A DNA stretch of 64,000 bases from Halolamina sp. CBA1230 (GCF_002025255.2 NZ_CP054587.1:434001-498000); one strand, 5' to 3'; numbered from the stretch's first letter, positions 8,280-17,580 are shown. The notes: generated from the letters alone by a model not told the origin. Numbers and translations: made by a program.

Positions 8280-9308
8280 ATGCGGACTGCACACATCACC
8301 CAGTACGGTGCCCCCGAAGACGCGCTCTCGGTCGTCGACGCCGAGACGCCCGAACCGGGACCGGACGAGGTCCGTGTGGCCGTCGAGGCGGTCGCGCTGA
8401 ACCACCTCGACGTGTTCGCCCGGAAGGGACATCCCGAGGACGACGGCGCGTTCCCGAAACGGACCGGCAGCGACATGGCGGGGGTCGTCGACGCCGTCGG
8501 CGACGACGCGGACGACGGCTGGGTCGGCGAGGAGGTGGTGGTCTACCCCGGCGTGAGCTGCCGGGACTGTGAGTTCTGCATGGCGGGCGAGCAGACGATG
8601 TGTCACGACTACCAGATCATCGGCGAGGACCGGCCGGGCGGTCTCGCGGAGTACGCCGTCGTCCCCGAGTGGTGTCTCGAACCCAAACCCGACTCGCTCG
8701 ACTTCGTCACCGCCGCGGCGGTGCCCGTGACGTTCACGACCGCGTGGCGGATGATCGTCGGTGCGGGCGAGCTCCGGCCGGCCGAGACCGCGCTGATCCT
8801 CGGCGCCAGCGGCGGCGTGGGCAACGCCGCGCTCCAGATCGCCGAACGGTTGGGCGCGACGACGTTCGCCGCCACCTCCACCGACGAGAAGGCCGCGATC
8901 GTCGGCGAGCACGCCGACGAGCTGATCGACTACACCGAGGTCGCGTTCGACGAGGCCGTGATGGAGCTGACCGACGGCCGCGGCGTCGACCTCGTCGCCG
9001 ATCACGTCGGGCAGGCGACGTGGCAGCAGTCCATCGACTCGCTGGCGATGGGGGGCCGGATGGTGATCTGTGGCGCTACGTCCGGGCCCGACCCCGACAT
9101 CGACATCCGCTCGGTGTACCAACACCACCGCCAGATCCGTGGGGCACCGATGGGGAACCGACAGGAGTTCCGGGACGTCCTCTCGCTCGTCGCCGACGGC
9201 GAGCTCGAGCCGCGGATCGACCGGGTGCTCCCCCTGGATCGGATCGCCGAGGGACACGCCGCCATCGAGAACCGTGACGTGATCGGGAAGGTGGTGATCC
9301 GACCCTGA
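8280..9308 (+). CDS. Zinc-containing alcohol dehydrogenase / quinone oxidoreductase family (MDR)
   Basis: A 342-residue medium-chain dehydrogenase starting MRTAHITQYGAPEDAL. The N-terminal GroES-like catalytic domain includes a structural-zinc loop CRDCEFCMAGEQTMC (four cysteines in C-x2-C-x2-C-x7-C). The Rossmann domain has GASGGVGNAALQIAERLGA. The substrate-site ligand pattern is unlike classical ADH (NHLD where Cys is usual), so it may be a quinone-oxidoreductase-like enzyme with only a structural zinc. Chosen ATG 8280 fits the conserved N-terminus; a longer in-frame reading upstream is not supported. It stands alone, followed by a T-rich stretch. Substrate unknown. Confidence 0.9.
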   Translation: MRTAHITQYGAPEDALSVVDAETPEPGPDEVRVAVEAVALNHLDVFARKGHPEDDGAFPKRTGSDMAGVVDAVGDDADDGWVGEEVVVYPGVSCRDCEFCMAGEQTMCHDYQIIGEDRPGGLAEYAVVPEWCLEPKPDSLDFVTAAAVPVTFTTAWRMIVGAGELRPAETALILGASGGVGNAALQIAERLGATTFAATSTDEKAAIVGEHADELIDYTEVAFDEAVMELTDGRGVDLVADHVGQATWQQSIDSLAMGGRMVICGATSGPDPDIDIRSVYQHHRQIRGAPMGNRQEFRDVLSLVADGELEPRIDRVLPLDRIAEGHAAIENRDVIGKVVIRP

Positions 9309-9440
9309 TCGCGCCGGACGCGTAACATTCACGCCGGGGGTTTGTGGAAACGTATCGGATCGAAAGAATTGGTTGTGGCTCACAACTCGACAGTTGTATC
9401 TCCGGTCTCAGGCTTGTGAACGCGTGTTTTCGACGTGATA

Positions 9441-9450
9441 GTTTTTTTTT
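9441..9450 (+). terminator. T-tract terminator candidate
   Basis: G followed by nine T residues, about 130 bp downstream of the alcohol dehydrogenase stop. T-tracts terminate transcription in archaea. The surrounding 9309-9555 region is locally AT-richer and otherwise holds only the promoter region of the next gene. Confidence 0.4.
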
Positions 9451-9555
9451 GATAGTATCAGACATACACGTTATCTGACCAAAACGTATTTACTGAGCGA
9501 ACGGCACGGGACTGTGTAACGTACCACACCGAACGATGATTCACACACCGTACAC

Positions 9556-10281
9556 ATGATCCGTCGAGACAGCAGTCGAACGTCGGTCGCCACGAAACTC
9601 GTGGTGGGGTTCCTCCTGGTGGGGCTGGTGCTCGGACCGGGCACCGTCGCCGCACAGGAGTCCTCGCCGTCGGTCGATCTGGCGGGGACGTCGATCACCA
9701 TCGACGGCGGCGAGACCAGCACCGTCACCGCCGAGTACGAGTTCGACGTCGCCGAGGCGGGCAGCGGCGAGAGCGCGCTCACGTCGATCAGCGGCACGAT
9801 GTGGGAGCTCCCCGACCGCGACGTGGGTGACATCTCGGCCACGGTCGACGGCGAGAGCGTCGACGCCTCGGTCAACGAGGAGGACCGCCACTGGGCGATC
9901 TCGGTCCCCGTCGGTGACGTCGCCGACGGCGACACCGTGACGGTTACCCTCGAGTACGAGGTCGCCGGGCCGGCCGGCGAAGTGAGGGCCCCCCTCTGGG
10001 TGCCCGAGTACTCCACGCCCGGGCAGGCGAACGTCGTCGACGCGACGATGACGCTCCCCGAGGGAACGACCGTCGCTGGCGGGGCGTTCCCGAGCCCGGC
10101 GACCGTCGACGGGAACACCGCGACGTACGAGCTCCTGCACGTGCCGGGGTTCATCGCGGCTGAGTACGGCGAGTCCGGGCCCGGCATCCTCACCGAGGAC
10201 GCCCTCTACTCGGTCGTCGGCGTCGTGGTGATCGTCGGCTTCGTCGTCGGCGGACTGGCAATCGACCGGAAGACAGCGTGA
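9556..10281 (+). CDS. Exported, membrane-anchored hypothetical protein
   Basis: A 241-residue protein starting MIRRDSSRTSVATKLVVG. A hydrophobic signal segment (VVGFLLVGLVLGPGTVAAQ) precedes an acidic beta-rich ectodomain of about 170 residues. A C-terminal transmembrane helix (YSVVGVVVIVGFVVGGLAI) ends in a short basic tail. This is the layout of a type I surface protein with an extracellular immunoglobulin-like domain. It is seven bases upstream of the symporter small subunit and the symporter, so it is likely co-transcribed with them and may help capture the solute. No known domain is recognised. Confidence 0.82.
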   Translation: MIRRDSSRTSVATKLVVGFLLVGLVLGPGTVAAQESSPSVDLAGTSITIDGGETSTVTAEYEFDVAEAGSGESALTSISGTMWELPDRDVGDISATVDGESVDASVNEEDRHWAISVPVGDVADGDTVTVTLEYEVAGPAGEVRAPLWVPEYSTPGQANVVDATMTLPEGTTVAGGAFPSPATVDGNTATYELLHVPGFIAAEYGESGPGILTEDALYSVVGVVVIVGFVVGGLAIDRKTA

Positions 10282-10288
10282 GAGAGAG

Positions 10289-10438
10289 ATGGCATCACTA
10301 ATCGTAATGCTCACACCGTTCGTCGCGATCGGGCTACTGTTCGTGACGGGCGCGTTACTGTGGGCACGACACAAGGGGCAGGAGGTATCGGAACAGGAAG
10401 TCGGTAGCGAGGACCTCGAACGCGGAGGTGACGCCTGA
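10289..10438 (+). CDS. 49-residue single-span symporter accessory protein
   Basis: ATG 10289 opens a 49-codon frame, MASLIVMLTPFVAIGLLF followed by a second hydrophobic half, the basic WARHKG and an acidic tail. It has one transmembrane helix with a cytoplasmic Lys/Arg/His patch. Its TGA overlaps the ATG of the Na+/solute symporter (TGATG), so the two are translationally coupled. Several bacterial and archaeal SSS transporters carry such a small partner; the assignment here rests on position and topology. It is easy to miss because of its size. Confidence 0.75.
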   Translation: MASLIVMLTPFVAIGLLFVTGALLWARHKGQEVSEQEVGSEDLERGGDA

Positions 10439-11913
10439 TGGCGGTCATCGGCACCGTCGGCTGGGTGTTCATCATCACCCTCGCGCTGTACTTCATGGTC
10501 ATCTTCGGGATCGGGGTGTACGGCTACCTCAAAACCGAGGACGAGGAGGACTTCCTCGTCGCCAACCGGGAGATCGGCCCGGCGGTCGGGGCGGCGACGC
10601 TGTCGGCGACACAGATGAGCGCCGGGACGTTCGTCGGCACGCTCGGGGTCCACTACCTCACGGGCGTGAGCTTCGTCTACATCTGGATCGGGCTCTGGAT
10701 GGGCTGGCTGGTCTCGCTGGTGTTCGTCGCGCCCCAGATGCGGCGCTTCGGCGAGATCACCGTCCCCGACTTCATCGCGGTCCGGTTCGGCGACGACGGC
10801 ACCGGCGGCGACCGTATGCGGGCGTTCTCGGCGCTGCTGATCGTCGTCGCCTACACGGTGTACATCAGCGCACAGTACACCGGCGCCGGGCTGATCTTCC
10901 AGTCGATCTTCGGCGTCTCCACCGAGATGGGGATGGCGATCATGGTCGCGATCATCATCGCCTACACCGCCTTCGGCGGGATGCGTGCGAGCGCGCTGTC
11001 CGACTTCGTCCAGATCATCATCATGACCGTCGGGGCGATCATCTCGATCCCGATCCTGCTGGGCAACATCGGCGGGGTCGGCGAGCTCGAGATGATGCTC
11101 ACCTCGCTCAACCCCGCGCTGCTGGGTTGGGCGATGACCCCGCTCGAGGTCGGCACCATCGCGCTGGCGTTCGGGTTCGGGATGCTGGGCGCGCCGTACG
11201 AGATCGTCCGCATCTACTCGATGCGCGACGAGCAGACGGTGCGGTACGCGATCGGCACGACGCTGATCTTCCAGATCCTGATCGGCGCCGGCGTCGCCGT
11301 CGTCGGGATGAGCATGCGCGTGCTCTACCCCCAGCTCACCACCCCCGACCTCGCGAGCGTGATCATGAGCATCGACGTGCTGGGGCCGATCCTGGGCGCG
11401 CTGGTGATCGGCGCGATCCTCTCGGCGATGCTGAGCACGGTCGACTCGATCATGATCGTCTCGGCGGGCGCGATCGCCCACGACATCTACGCCGAACTGC
11501 TCAACCCCGACGCCAGCGAGAACCGGAAGCTCTGGGCGAACCGCATCTCGGTGATCTTCGTCGGGATCATCCCGTTCTTCCTCGCGCTGTACGGCGAGCT
11601 GCTGGGCGGGCTCGTGCAGTTCATCGTGCTGCTGCAGGCGGCGATCATCGGAGCGACGTTCTCGATGCCGCTGCTGCTCGGCTTACACTGGGACCGCATG
11701 AACACCACCGGCGCGTTCGCCGGGATGATCCTCGGATTCATCTCGGTGCTCGTGTGGCACTTCGGCACCGACGCCGGCGTGATCTCGGGTGTCCTCGCAC
11801 AGATCGACCCGGTCGTCCCGGGCGTGATCATGTGTCTGGTGGGGATGATCGCCGGCTCCTACCTCACCTCGAAACCCTCGCGGGAGGCGCTCGCGCCGTT
11901 CTTCGACGTCTAA
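10438..11913 (+). CDS. Sodium:solute symporter (SSS family)
   Basis: A 491-residue polytopic membrane protein with about 13 hydrophobic segments, starting MAVIGTVGWVFIITLALYF. SSS features include DFLVANREIGPAVGAATLSA near the first helices and conserved small-residue helices (TQMSAGTFVGT). The family couples solute uptake to Na+ entry. The adjacent small partner and exported protein suggest a three-gene transport unit. The following gene is an enolase-superfamily enzyme of the dipeptide-epimerase/muconate-cycloisomerase type 19 bases away, hinting that the solute is a small organic acid or peptide-derived compound; this is inference only. Confidence 0.93.
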   Translation: MAVIGTVGWVFIITLALYFMVIFGIGVYGYLKTEDEEDFLVANREIGPAVGAATLSATQMSAGTFVGTLGVHYLTGVSFVYIWIGLWMGWLVSLVFVAPQMRRFGEITVPDFIAVRFGDDGTGGDRMRAFSALLIVVAYTVYISAQYTGAGLIFQSIFGVSTEMGMAIMVAIIIAYTAFGGMRASALSDFVQIIIMTVGAIISIPILLGNIGGVGELEMMLTSLNPALLGWAMTPLEVGTIALAFGFGMLGAPYEIVRIYSMRDEQTVRYAIGTTLIFQILIGAGVAVVGMSMRVLYPQLTTPDLASVIMSIDVLGPILGALVIGAILSAMLSTVDSIMIVSAGAIAHDIYAELLNPDASENRKLWANRISVIFVGIIPFFLALYGELLGGLVQFIVLLQAAIIGATFSMPLLLGLHWDRMNTTGAFAGMILGFISVLVWHFGTDAGVISGVLAQIDPVVPGVIMCLVGMIAGSYLTSKPSREALAPFFDV

Positions 11914-11932
11914 CCCCCTCGGTGTATTTTCC

Positions 11933-13036
11933 GTGACCCGTCCCATCACCGCCGTCGACGTCGAAACCCGAACGCTCCCGCTCGCGGAGTCGTTCCCGAC
12001 CAGCTACGGCGACCTGCCGACTGACCACTGCTACGTCCGCGTCGACGACGGCGAGACCGTCGGCTACGGCGAGGGCGCCGCACTCCGGACGTTCACTGGC
12101 GAGACGGCCGCGACGATGGCCGTCGCTGCCCGCGAGCAGTACGCGCCGGCCGTCGTCGACGAACCGCCCGACCCTGCGCTCCGGGCGCTGGCTCGCGCCA
12201 GGGAACGGCTCCCGAACCACCCCGGCGCGGCCGTCGCCGTCGAGGCTGCGGTGCTGGATCTGAAAGCCCGCCGGAAGGGTGTCCCGCTCCACGACCTCCT
12301 CGGACCGACCCGACGGACGACCGTCCCGACCGTCAGCGCCGTCGGCGGCGTCGCGCCCGACGAGGCGGTCGAGCGCGTCGAATCCGGGCTCGACGCCGGC
12401 TACACGCGGTTCAAACTGAAAGCGAACGGCGAGCCCCGGGCCGACGCCGAGCGCATCGACGCGGTCGTCGACGCGCTCGCCGCCCGCGGCGACCCCGACG
12501 AGCTCTCGGTCCGGGTCGACGCCAACACGGGCTGGGAGACCGCCGAGCGCGCCGCACGCGCCGTCGAGCGGATCGAGCGTCCGGCGTACGTCGAGTACCT
12601 CGAACAGCCCGTGGCGCCGGCCGCGACCGCCGACCTGCGTCATCTCCGCCGGACCAGCGGGCTGGCCGTGTTCGCCGACGAGTCGATCCACGACCTGCGG
12701 GACGTGCGCGAGCTGCTGGCCGAGCCGGCGGCGGTTTCGGGGATCTGCCTGAAGCTCGCCAAGACGGGGTCGCTGCGGGAGTGGACGACGATGGCCGAGG
12801 TCGCGGCCGACGCTGGCCGCCCGGTGACACCCATCAGCGCGTTCGACACCTCACTCGGCGCCGCGCTCACGCTCCACCTCTGTGCGACCGTCCCGCGACT
12901 CTCCGCGGCCGCGGAGGTCATCCCGGACATGGTCGCCGGGGACCCGGCGACCGAGACGCTCGAGGTCGGCCCCGAGATGGCCGTCCCGGCGGGGCCGGGT
13001 GTCGGCGTCGATCTGCCCGATTCGCTGTTCGACTGA
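11933..13036 (+). CDS. Enolase-superfamily enzyme (MLE / dipeptide epimerase-like)
   Basis: A 367-residue protein from GTG 11933 (MTRPITAVDVETRTLPL). The MLE-subgroup active site is complete: the KxK pair in TRFKLKANG, metal ligands Asp in VRVDANTGW, Glu in YLEQPV and Asp in FADESI, and the opposite-face lysine in ICLKLAKTG. Such enzymes abstract an alpha proton from carboxylates: dipeptide epimerases, muconate cycloisomerases and N-succinylamino acid racemases. The neighbouring symporter and M28-like protein make a peptide or amino acid derivative a plausible substrate. No epimerase-specific residues can be called with confidence. Confidence 0.88.
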   Translation: MTRPITAVDVETRTLPLAESFPTSYGDLPTDHCYVRVDDGETVGYGEGAALRTFTGETAATMAVAAREQYAPAVVDEPPDPALRALARARERLPNHPGAAVAVEAAVLDLKARRKGVPLHDLLGPTRRTTVPTVSAVGGVAPDEAVERVESGLDAGYTRFKLKANGEPRADAERIDAVVDALAARGDPDELSVRVDANTGWETAERAARAVERIERPAYVEYLEQPVAPAATADLRHLRRTSGLAVFADESIHDLRDVRELLAEPAAVSGICLKLAKTGSLREWTTMAEVAADAGRPVTPISAFDTSLGAALTLHLCATVPRLSAAAEVIPDMVAGDPATETLEVGPEMAVPAGPGVGVDLPDSLFD

Positions 13037-13132
13037 TCGGATGCGACCCGCCTTTCAGACCACGTGCTCCCCGTTTTTCACGGTCCTTGCTGCCGTCCAA
13101 ACAGCTATAGCTCCGTCGGTCCACCCTCCGGT

Positions 13133-14860
13133 ATGCTCGAACCGATCGACAGAGAGACCGAGAAGGCGCTCCGAGAGCGCGTCGACCGCGACGAACTCGA
13201 ACGGCACGTCGACGCGTTCGACGGCACCGAGCGGATCTCCGGCACCGACGACGAGTGGGCGGCCGCGGAGTACGTCGTCGAGACGCTGCGGGAGTACGGC
13301 TGTGAGGCCGAGCTGCGTTCGTTCGAGGGGTACATCAGCGTCCCGGAGGACGCCCGCGTCGACGTGACCGCGCCCACCCGGGAGACGTTCGACGAGGCGA
13401 TCACGACGTCCTTCGGCGCGAGCACGCCCCCCAGCGGCGTCTCGGGCGAGGTCGTCCGCCTCGACGACGTGACCGAGGCGTCCGTCGCCGCCGCCGACGT
13501 CGAGGGGAAGATCGTGTTCACGACGGGGCTGCCCACGCCCGAACCGATCACGCTGCTCGACGACGCGGGCGCCGCGGCGGTGATCTACCAGTCCGTCAAC
13601 CCCGACCAGCTCCACGAGATGATCGTCACGCCGGTGTGGGGGACGCCAGGGCTCGACGACGCCGACGAGATCCCGGAGCTCCCGGTGGCCCAGATCGGCC
13701 ACGACGCGGGGAACTGGCTGCTGGAGCGCTGTACCGAGGGCCCCGTCGAGGCGACCGTGACGACGGAAGTCACCACCGAACTGACGACGCTGCCCTGTCC
13801 GGTCGGGCGGGTCGACGGCACCGAGAGCGACCGCTACCTGGTCGTCGGCAACCACGTCGACTCGTGGTACGAGGGGATCACCGACAACGCGACGGCGATG
13901 GCGGCGACGCTCGAACTCGCCCGGATCGCCGCCGCCGACCCGCCGGCGCGGGGGCTGGTGTTCGGCTTCTGGCCCGCCCACTCGACGGGGCGGTACGCCG
14001 GCAGCGCGTGGTGGGCCGACCAGGAGTGGCTGGATCTCCGGGAGAACGGCGTCGCCTACTACCACCTCGACCTCAACGGACTGAAAGGCGCCGACGGGCT
14101 CTGGCACCAGGAGATGGCCGAACTCGGCGAGGAGCACGTCGACGTCCTGGAGACGGCGGGCGACCTGCCGCTGCTCGACGGCGGCGAGGCGGGGTTCCTC
14201 GGCGACGACCGCCCGGCGCGCAACTCCGACCAGTCGTTCTGGGGCGCCGGCCTCTCCTCGCTGCTCTCGGGCGCGCGGCTGGAGCCCGGCGGCGAGGGCG
14301 GCCCCATCGGCGGCGGCTGGTGGTGGCACACCCCCGAGGACACCCGTGACAAGGTCGATCTCGACGTGCTCGCGGAGGAGACACGGATCGGGGTGACGCT
14401 GGCCAGCCGGCTCTGTGACTCGCCGGCGCTCCCCCACGACTACCGGGCGACGGCCGTCGATATCCGCGAGCAGATCGAGGCGATCGAGGCGGAGACGGAC
14501 CGGTCGTTCGACGGCGTCCACGAGGAGATCGATGCGCTGGCGGCCGCGCTGGACGAGGCGTACGACCTGATCGACGCGGTCGACGTCGTCGACTCCGACG
14601 CCGCGGCGGCGGCAGAGGACCTCCAAGTCACGCTGGGGAACAAGCTGATCCCGGCGCTGTACACGAGCCGTCGCGACTACGACCAGGAGCCGGCGCTCCC
14701 CCACGAGCCGCTGCCGGAGCTCCGCCGCGCGGCGGGCGTCGACGGCACGCGCCGGGAGGAGCGGTTCGCGGAGACCACGCTGACCCGTGAGGAGACACGT
14801 CTCCGTCACCGCCTCCGGAACGCGCGAAAGGCGGCGGAGTCGTTCGTGGCGTCGAACTGA
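13133..14860 (+). CDS. M28-family peptidase-like protein with altered catalytic Glu site
   Basis: A 575-residue protein starting MLEPIDRETEKALRERV. A PA-like insert (about residues 80-210) precedes an M28 domain with the zinc ligands in VGNHVDSW and GITDNATAM, Asp in YYHLDLN and His in WWWHTPEDT. The usual Glu-Glu pair before the small-residue GS motif is replaced: the sequence is FWPAHSTGRYAGSAWW, so both the general base and a zinc ligand differ from classical aminopeptidases. I have seen related HS-type M28 homologues annotated simply as M28 peptidases. It follows the enolase-superfamily gene and may act on a related amide or peptide. Peptidase activity is uncertain. Confidence 0.85.
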   Translation: MLEPIDRETEKALRERVDRDELERHVDAFDGTERISGTDDEWAAAEYVVETLREYGCEAELRSFEGYISVPEDARVDVTAPTRETFDEAITTSFGASTPPSGVSGEVVRLDDVTEASVAAADVEGKIVFTTGLPTPEPITLLDDAGAAAVIYQSVNPDQLHEMIVTPVWGTPGLDDADEIPELPVAQIGHDAGNWLLERCTEGPVEATVTTEVTTELTTLPCPVGRVDGTESDRYLVVGNHVDSWYEGITDNATAMAATLELARIAAADPPARGLVFGFWPAHSTGRYAGSAWWADQEWLDLRENGVAYYHLDLNGLKGADGLWHQEMAELGEEHVDVLETAGDLPLLDGGEAGFLGDDRPARNSDQSFWGAGLSSLLSGARLEPGGEGGPIGGGWWWHTPEDTRDKVDLDVLAEETRIGVTLASRLCDSPALPHDYRATAVDIREQIEAIEAETDRSFDGVHEEIDALAAALDEAYDLIDAVDVVDSDAAAAAEDLQVTLGNKLIPALYTSRRDYDQEPALPHEPLPELRRAAGVDGTRREERFAETTLTREETRLRHRLRNARKAAESFVASN

Positions 14861-14885
14861 TCGCCGAAGGATGACCGCGCTCGCC

Positions 14886-15611
14886 TCAGACGAGCCCCGC
14901 GCCGCCGTCGACGTCGACGACCGCGCCGGTCATGTAGCTCGCACGCTCCGAACAGAGGAACGCGATCAGGTCGGCGGCCTCCTCGGGCCGTCCGAGCCGG
15001 CCCAGCGGCACCTCGTCGGTGAACTCGTCGATCCCCGCCTCGGTCCAGAGCCCCGAGTCGGTCGTCAGCGGCGTGTCCATCAGCCCGGGAACGACGCAGT
15101 TCACCCGGACGTGCGGGGCGAGCTGTTTGGCCAGCCCCTTCGTGAGCCCGAACACGCCGGCTTTCGAGGCGGAGTAGTGGACGCCCGCGCTGAGCGACCC
15201 CTGCTTGCCGGCGCCGGAGGAGACGTTGACGATCGCTCCCCGCTCACGCTCGTACATCCGCGGCGCGGCCGCGTGGACGAGGTTGTACTGGCCGGTGAGG
15301 TTCACGTCGAGCACCTCCCGCCACGCCTCGGGCCCCAGATCGCCGATCCACTCGTCGCGGGAGATCGCGGCGTTGTTGACGATCGCGGCCACGTCGGCAC
15401 GGTCCTCCACGTCGCCGACGATCTCGCGGACGCGCTCGTGGTCGCGTACGTCGGCGACGTACCCCACGACGCCGTCGAACTCGGCGGCGACTTCGCCTAC
15501 CGCGTCGTCCACGTCGACGCCGGCGACGAGGTCGTATCGCTCCCGGAGCGAGTCCACGGTCGCGCGCCCGATCCCGCTGGCCGCGCCCGTCACGATCGCT
15601 GCGTCGGTCAT
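14886..15611 (-). CDS. SDR-family oxidoreductase (3-oxoacyl-ACP-reductase-like)
   Basis: A 241-residue classical short-chain dehydrogenase starting MTDAAIVTGAASGIGRA. The nucleotide-binding TGAASGIG is at residues 8-15, the NNAAIS motif follows beta4, and the catalytic Ser and Tyr/Lys are in VNVSSGAGK and VHYSASKAG. An acidic residue after beta2 (GVDVDD) favours NAD(H). The C-terminal DGGAGLV is typical. The gene is convergent with the M28-like gene. It may belong with the Gfo/Idh dehydrogenase 270 bases upstream on the same strand, but there is a large gap. Substrate unknown. Confidence 0.9.
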   Translation of the reverse strand: MTDAAIVTGAASGIGRATVDSLRERYDLVAGVDVDDAVGEVAAEFDGVVGYVADVRDHERVREIVGDVEDRADVAAIVNNAAISRDEWIGDLGPEAWREVLDVNLTGQYNLVHAAAPRMYERERGAIVNVSSGAGKQGSLSAGVHYSASKAGVFGLTKGLAKQLAPHVRVNCVVPGLMDTPLTTDSGLWTEAGIDEFTDEVPLGRLGRPEEAADLIAFLCSERASYMTGAVVDVDGGAGLV

Positions 15612-15881
15612 ACGCTCGGGTCGGCATGGACCGACTTACGTGTTCGCCCGCGGCGCCACCGTCACCGAACACTGCGGCCGGGAACCGTGCATTTATCACG
15701 TTCTCTCGGGTAGGTTCAGCCGTCGACGGAGACGGCGCTTTTCTCGCCGTGACGTCGACAACCCAACACAGCGCTCGCGTGGCGAGGGGTCCGCCACCAT
15801 CGGCGCATCGTCGGGCCGACCACGGGGGCCACCCGGTCCGACACAACTCCGCCTCCTCCGCCTTTCCACCTTTCGCACGTC

Positions 15882-16982
15882 TCAGCGACGGGTGAGCGTG
15901 ACACGTTCGCCCGACTCGGCGGCCTCGTACGCCGCGTCCATGATCGCCACGTCGGTCAGCCCGTCCTGCCCGTCCGGCTCCGGCGGCGTCCCGGTCAGCA
16001 CGCAGTGGGCGAAGTAGTCGAACTCCTCACGGGTCTCGTCGGCTCCGAGCCCGGAGAGCTCCACGTCGCCGTCCTCCGTACTGACACGGACGGTCCGGTC
16101 CGCGCCGGGGACGAACGCGTTCTCGACCCTGATCCGGCCGTCGCTGCCGGCCAGTTCCAGCCACGAGTCGGCGTCGCCGCTGAAGCTCGCGGTGAACTCG
16201 CCGACGACGCCCTCGGGGAACGACGCGAGCACGTGGACGTGTTCGTCGGCGAACCGCGGGCTGTCGGAGTCGTCCGGCCGGTCGCCGAACGGCTCGCTCG
16301 CGTGGGCCATCGCCTCGACGGCGCCGGGGTCGGCGCCGAGCAGGTACCGCGTCGTGTTGAGCGGGTAGACGCCCACGTCCACGAGCGCGCCGCCGCCCGC
16401 GAGTTCGGCGTCGAGACGCCACTGGTCGGGCCTTTTCGAGCCGTCGAGGACGGGGAACGTGAACTCCCCCATCGCCTTCGTCGGGTCGCCGATGCCGCCC
16501 CGCGAGACGAACGAGCCGAGCGCGCGGATCACGGGGTCGGCCTGCATCCGGTAGGCGGTCATCAGCGTCACGCCCGCCTCCTCGCAGGCGTCGACGGCCG
16601 CGACCGCACGCTCGGTCGTCGCTTCGAGGGGTTTCTCGCAGATCACGTGTTTCCCGTGGTTCGCGGCGGTGCGGACGTGGTCGAGGTGGAGCCGGTTCGG
16701 CGTCGCGACGTAGGCCGCGTCGTAGGCGTCGAGCCCCGCGCCCTCGGCGTACGTCTCGTAGCTCAGCGGGACGGCGTCGTGCTCGTCGGCCACGCGCTCG
16801 GCCTTCTCGGGGTCGCCGGAGACGACGGCGCCGACCTCGGCGTAGTCGCCCGCCTCGATCGCGGGGATCGAGACGTTCCGGGCGTAGTTCCCCAGGCCGA
16901 CGACGGCCAGGGGGGCGGTCCCCTCGGGGTCGGTGTCCCAGTCGCGCGTCGAGGCGGCATCGACGAGTGCCTGCAGGTCCAT
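15882..16982 (-). CDS. Gfo/Idh/MocA-family NAD(P)-dependent sugar dehydrogenase
   Basis: A 366-residue protein; ATG 16982 (MDLQALVDAASTRDWD) matches the N-terminus of haloarchaeal sugar dehydrogenases. The Rossmann motif VVGLGNYAR, the catalytic-lysine motif ICEKPLEA and the C-terminal beta sheet region with DVGVYPLNTTRYLLGADP are present. It is a clear paralogue of the xylose-dehydrogenase-like gene at 52000-53079, sharing the RDW N-terminal motif, TAYRMQ/IAYRMQ and GVYPLNT/GLYPLNT. It lies outside the pentose locus next to a divergent cupin. It probably oxidises an aldose or related polyol; the substrate is unresolved. Confidence 0.88.
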   Translation of the reverse strand: MDLQALVDAASTRDWDTDPEGTAPLAVVGLGNYARNVSIPAIEAGDYAEVGAVVSGDPEKAERVADEHDAVPLSYETYAEGAGLDAYDAAYVATPNRLHLDHVRTAANHGKHVICEKPLEATTERAVAAVDACEEAGVTLMTAYRMQADPVIRALGSFVSRGGIGDPTKAMGEFTFPVLDGSKRPDQWRLDAELAGGGALVDVGVYPLNTTRYLLGADPGAVEAMAHASEPFGDRPDDSDSPRFADEHVHVLASFPEGVVGEFTASFSGDADSWLELAGSDGRIRVENAFVPGADRTVRVSTEDGDVELSGLGADETREEFDYFAHCVLTGTPPEPDGQDGLTDVAIMDAAYEAAESGERVTLTRR

Positions 16983-17091
16983 GTCCCGACGTTGGGAGCG
17001 GGCGGGAAAACGGTTGGCGAAGGGGAATCGACCGACGGCTTGGACCGACGAGCAGGGGGAGAGCTTTCCTCTCCGGGCCACACCTTCCCCC

Positions 17092-17580
17092 ATGGAACCG
17101 ATCAACGAAGCCGACCTGCCGTGGACGACGACCGAACGCGGCGAGACCGAGTTCCGCCGGAAAAAGCTCGCCGCCGCGGCGGCGGAAGGCGACCCCGACC
17201 TGGGCTGTAGCCTCTACGAACTCCCGCCCGGGAAGCGCTCGTGGCCGTACCACTACCACACGGGCAACGCCGAAGCGCTCTACGTACTCGCCGGGAGCGG
17301 ACTGCTCCGCGCCAGCGACGACGAACACGAACTTCAGGCGGGCGACTACGTGGCTTGCCCGACCGGTCCCGAGGGTGCCCACCGCGTGGTCAACGACGGC
17401 GACGAACCGCTGCGCTACCTCGCGATGTCGACGATGAACGACCCCGACGTGACCGTCTACCCCGACTCCGAGAAGATCGGCGTGTACGCGGGGTCGCCGC
17501 CCGGCGGCGACGGCGAGCGCGACGTGGACGGCTACTACGACCGCGACGCGACCGTCGACTACTGGGACGGCGAGGAGTGA
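17092..17580 (+). CDS. Cupin-domain protein
   Basis: A 162-residue protein starting MEPINEADLPWTTTERG. A single cupin fold is visible: motif 1 in SWPYHYHTGNAEALYVLAG (His, His, Glu) and motif 2 in GDYVACPTGPEGAHRVVN (His). These residues usually bind one divalent metal. The C-terminal ~40 residues are acidic and Tyr/Asp-rich. It diverges from the Gfo/Idh gene across 109 bases. Related proteins include sugar-phosphate isomerase-like and dioxygenase-like cupins, so the activity cannot be predicted. Confidence 0.88.
   Translation: MEPINEADLPWTTTERGETEFRRKKLAAAAAEGDPDLGCSLYELPPGKRSWPYHYHTGNAEALYVLAGSGLLRASDDEHELQAGDYVACPTGPEGAHRVVNDGDEPLRYLAMSTMNDPDVTVYPDSEKIGVYAGSPPGGDGERDVDGYYDRDATVDYWDGEE

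Noticed and set aside
9458-9478. TCAGA/TCTGA inverted repeat upstream of the exported protein
   Set aside because: Arms of only five bases in an AT-rich region are likely chance; no second copy.
9541-11481. 646-codon minus-strand open frame
   Set aside because: Antisense of the exported protein and symporter; His/Asp/Arg repeats typical of shadows in GC-rich DNA.
13037-13132. Start of the M28-like protein at 13064
   Set aside because: The upstream 23 residues are not acidic and lie in the intergenic region; ATG 13133 begins the conserved part.
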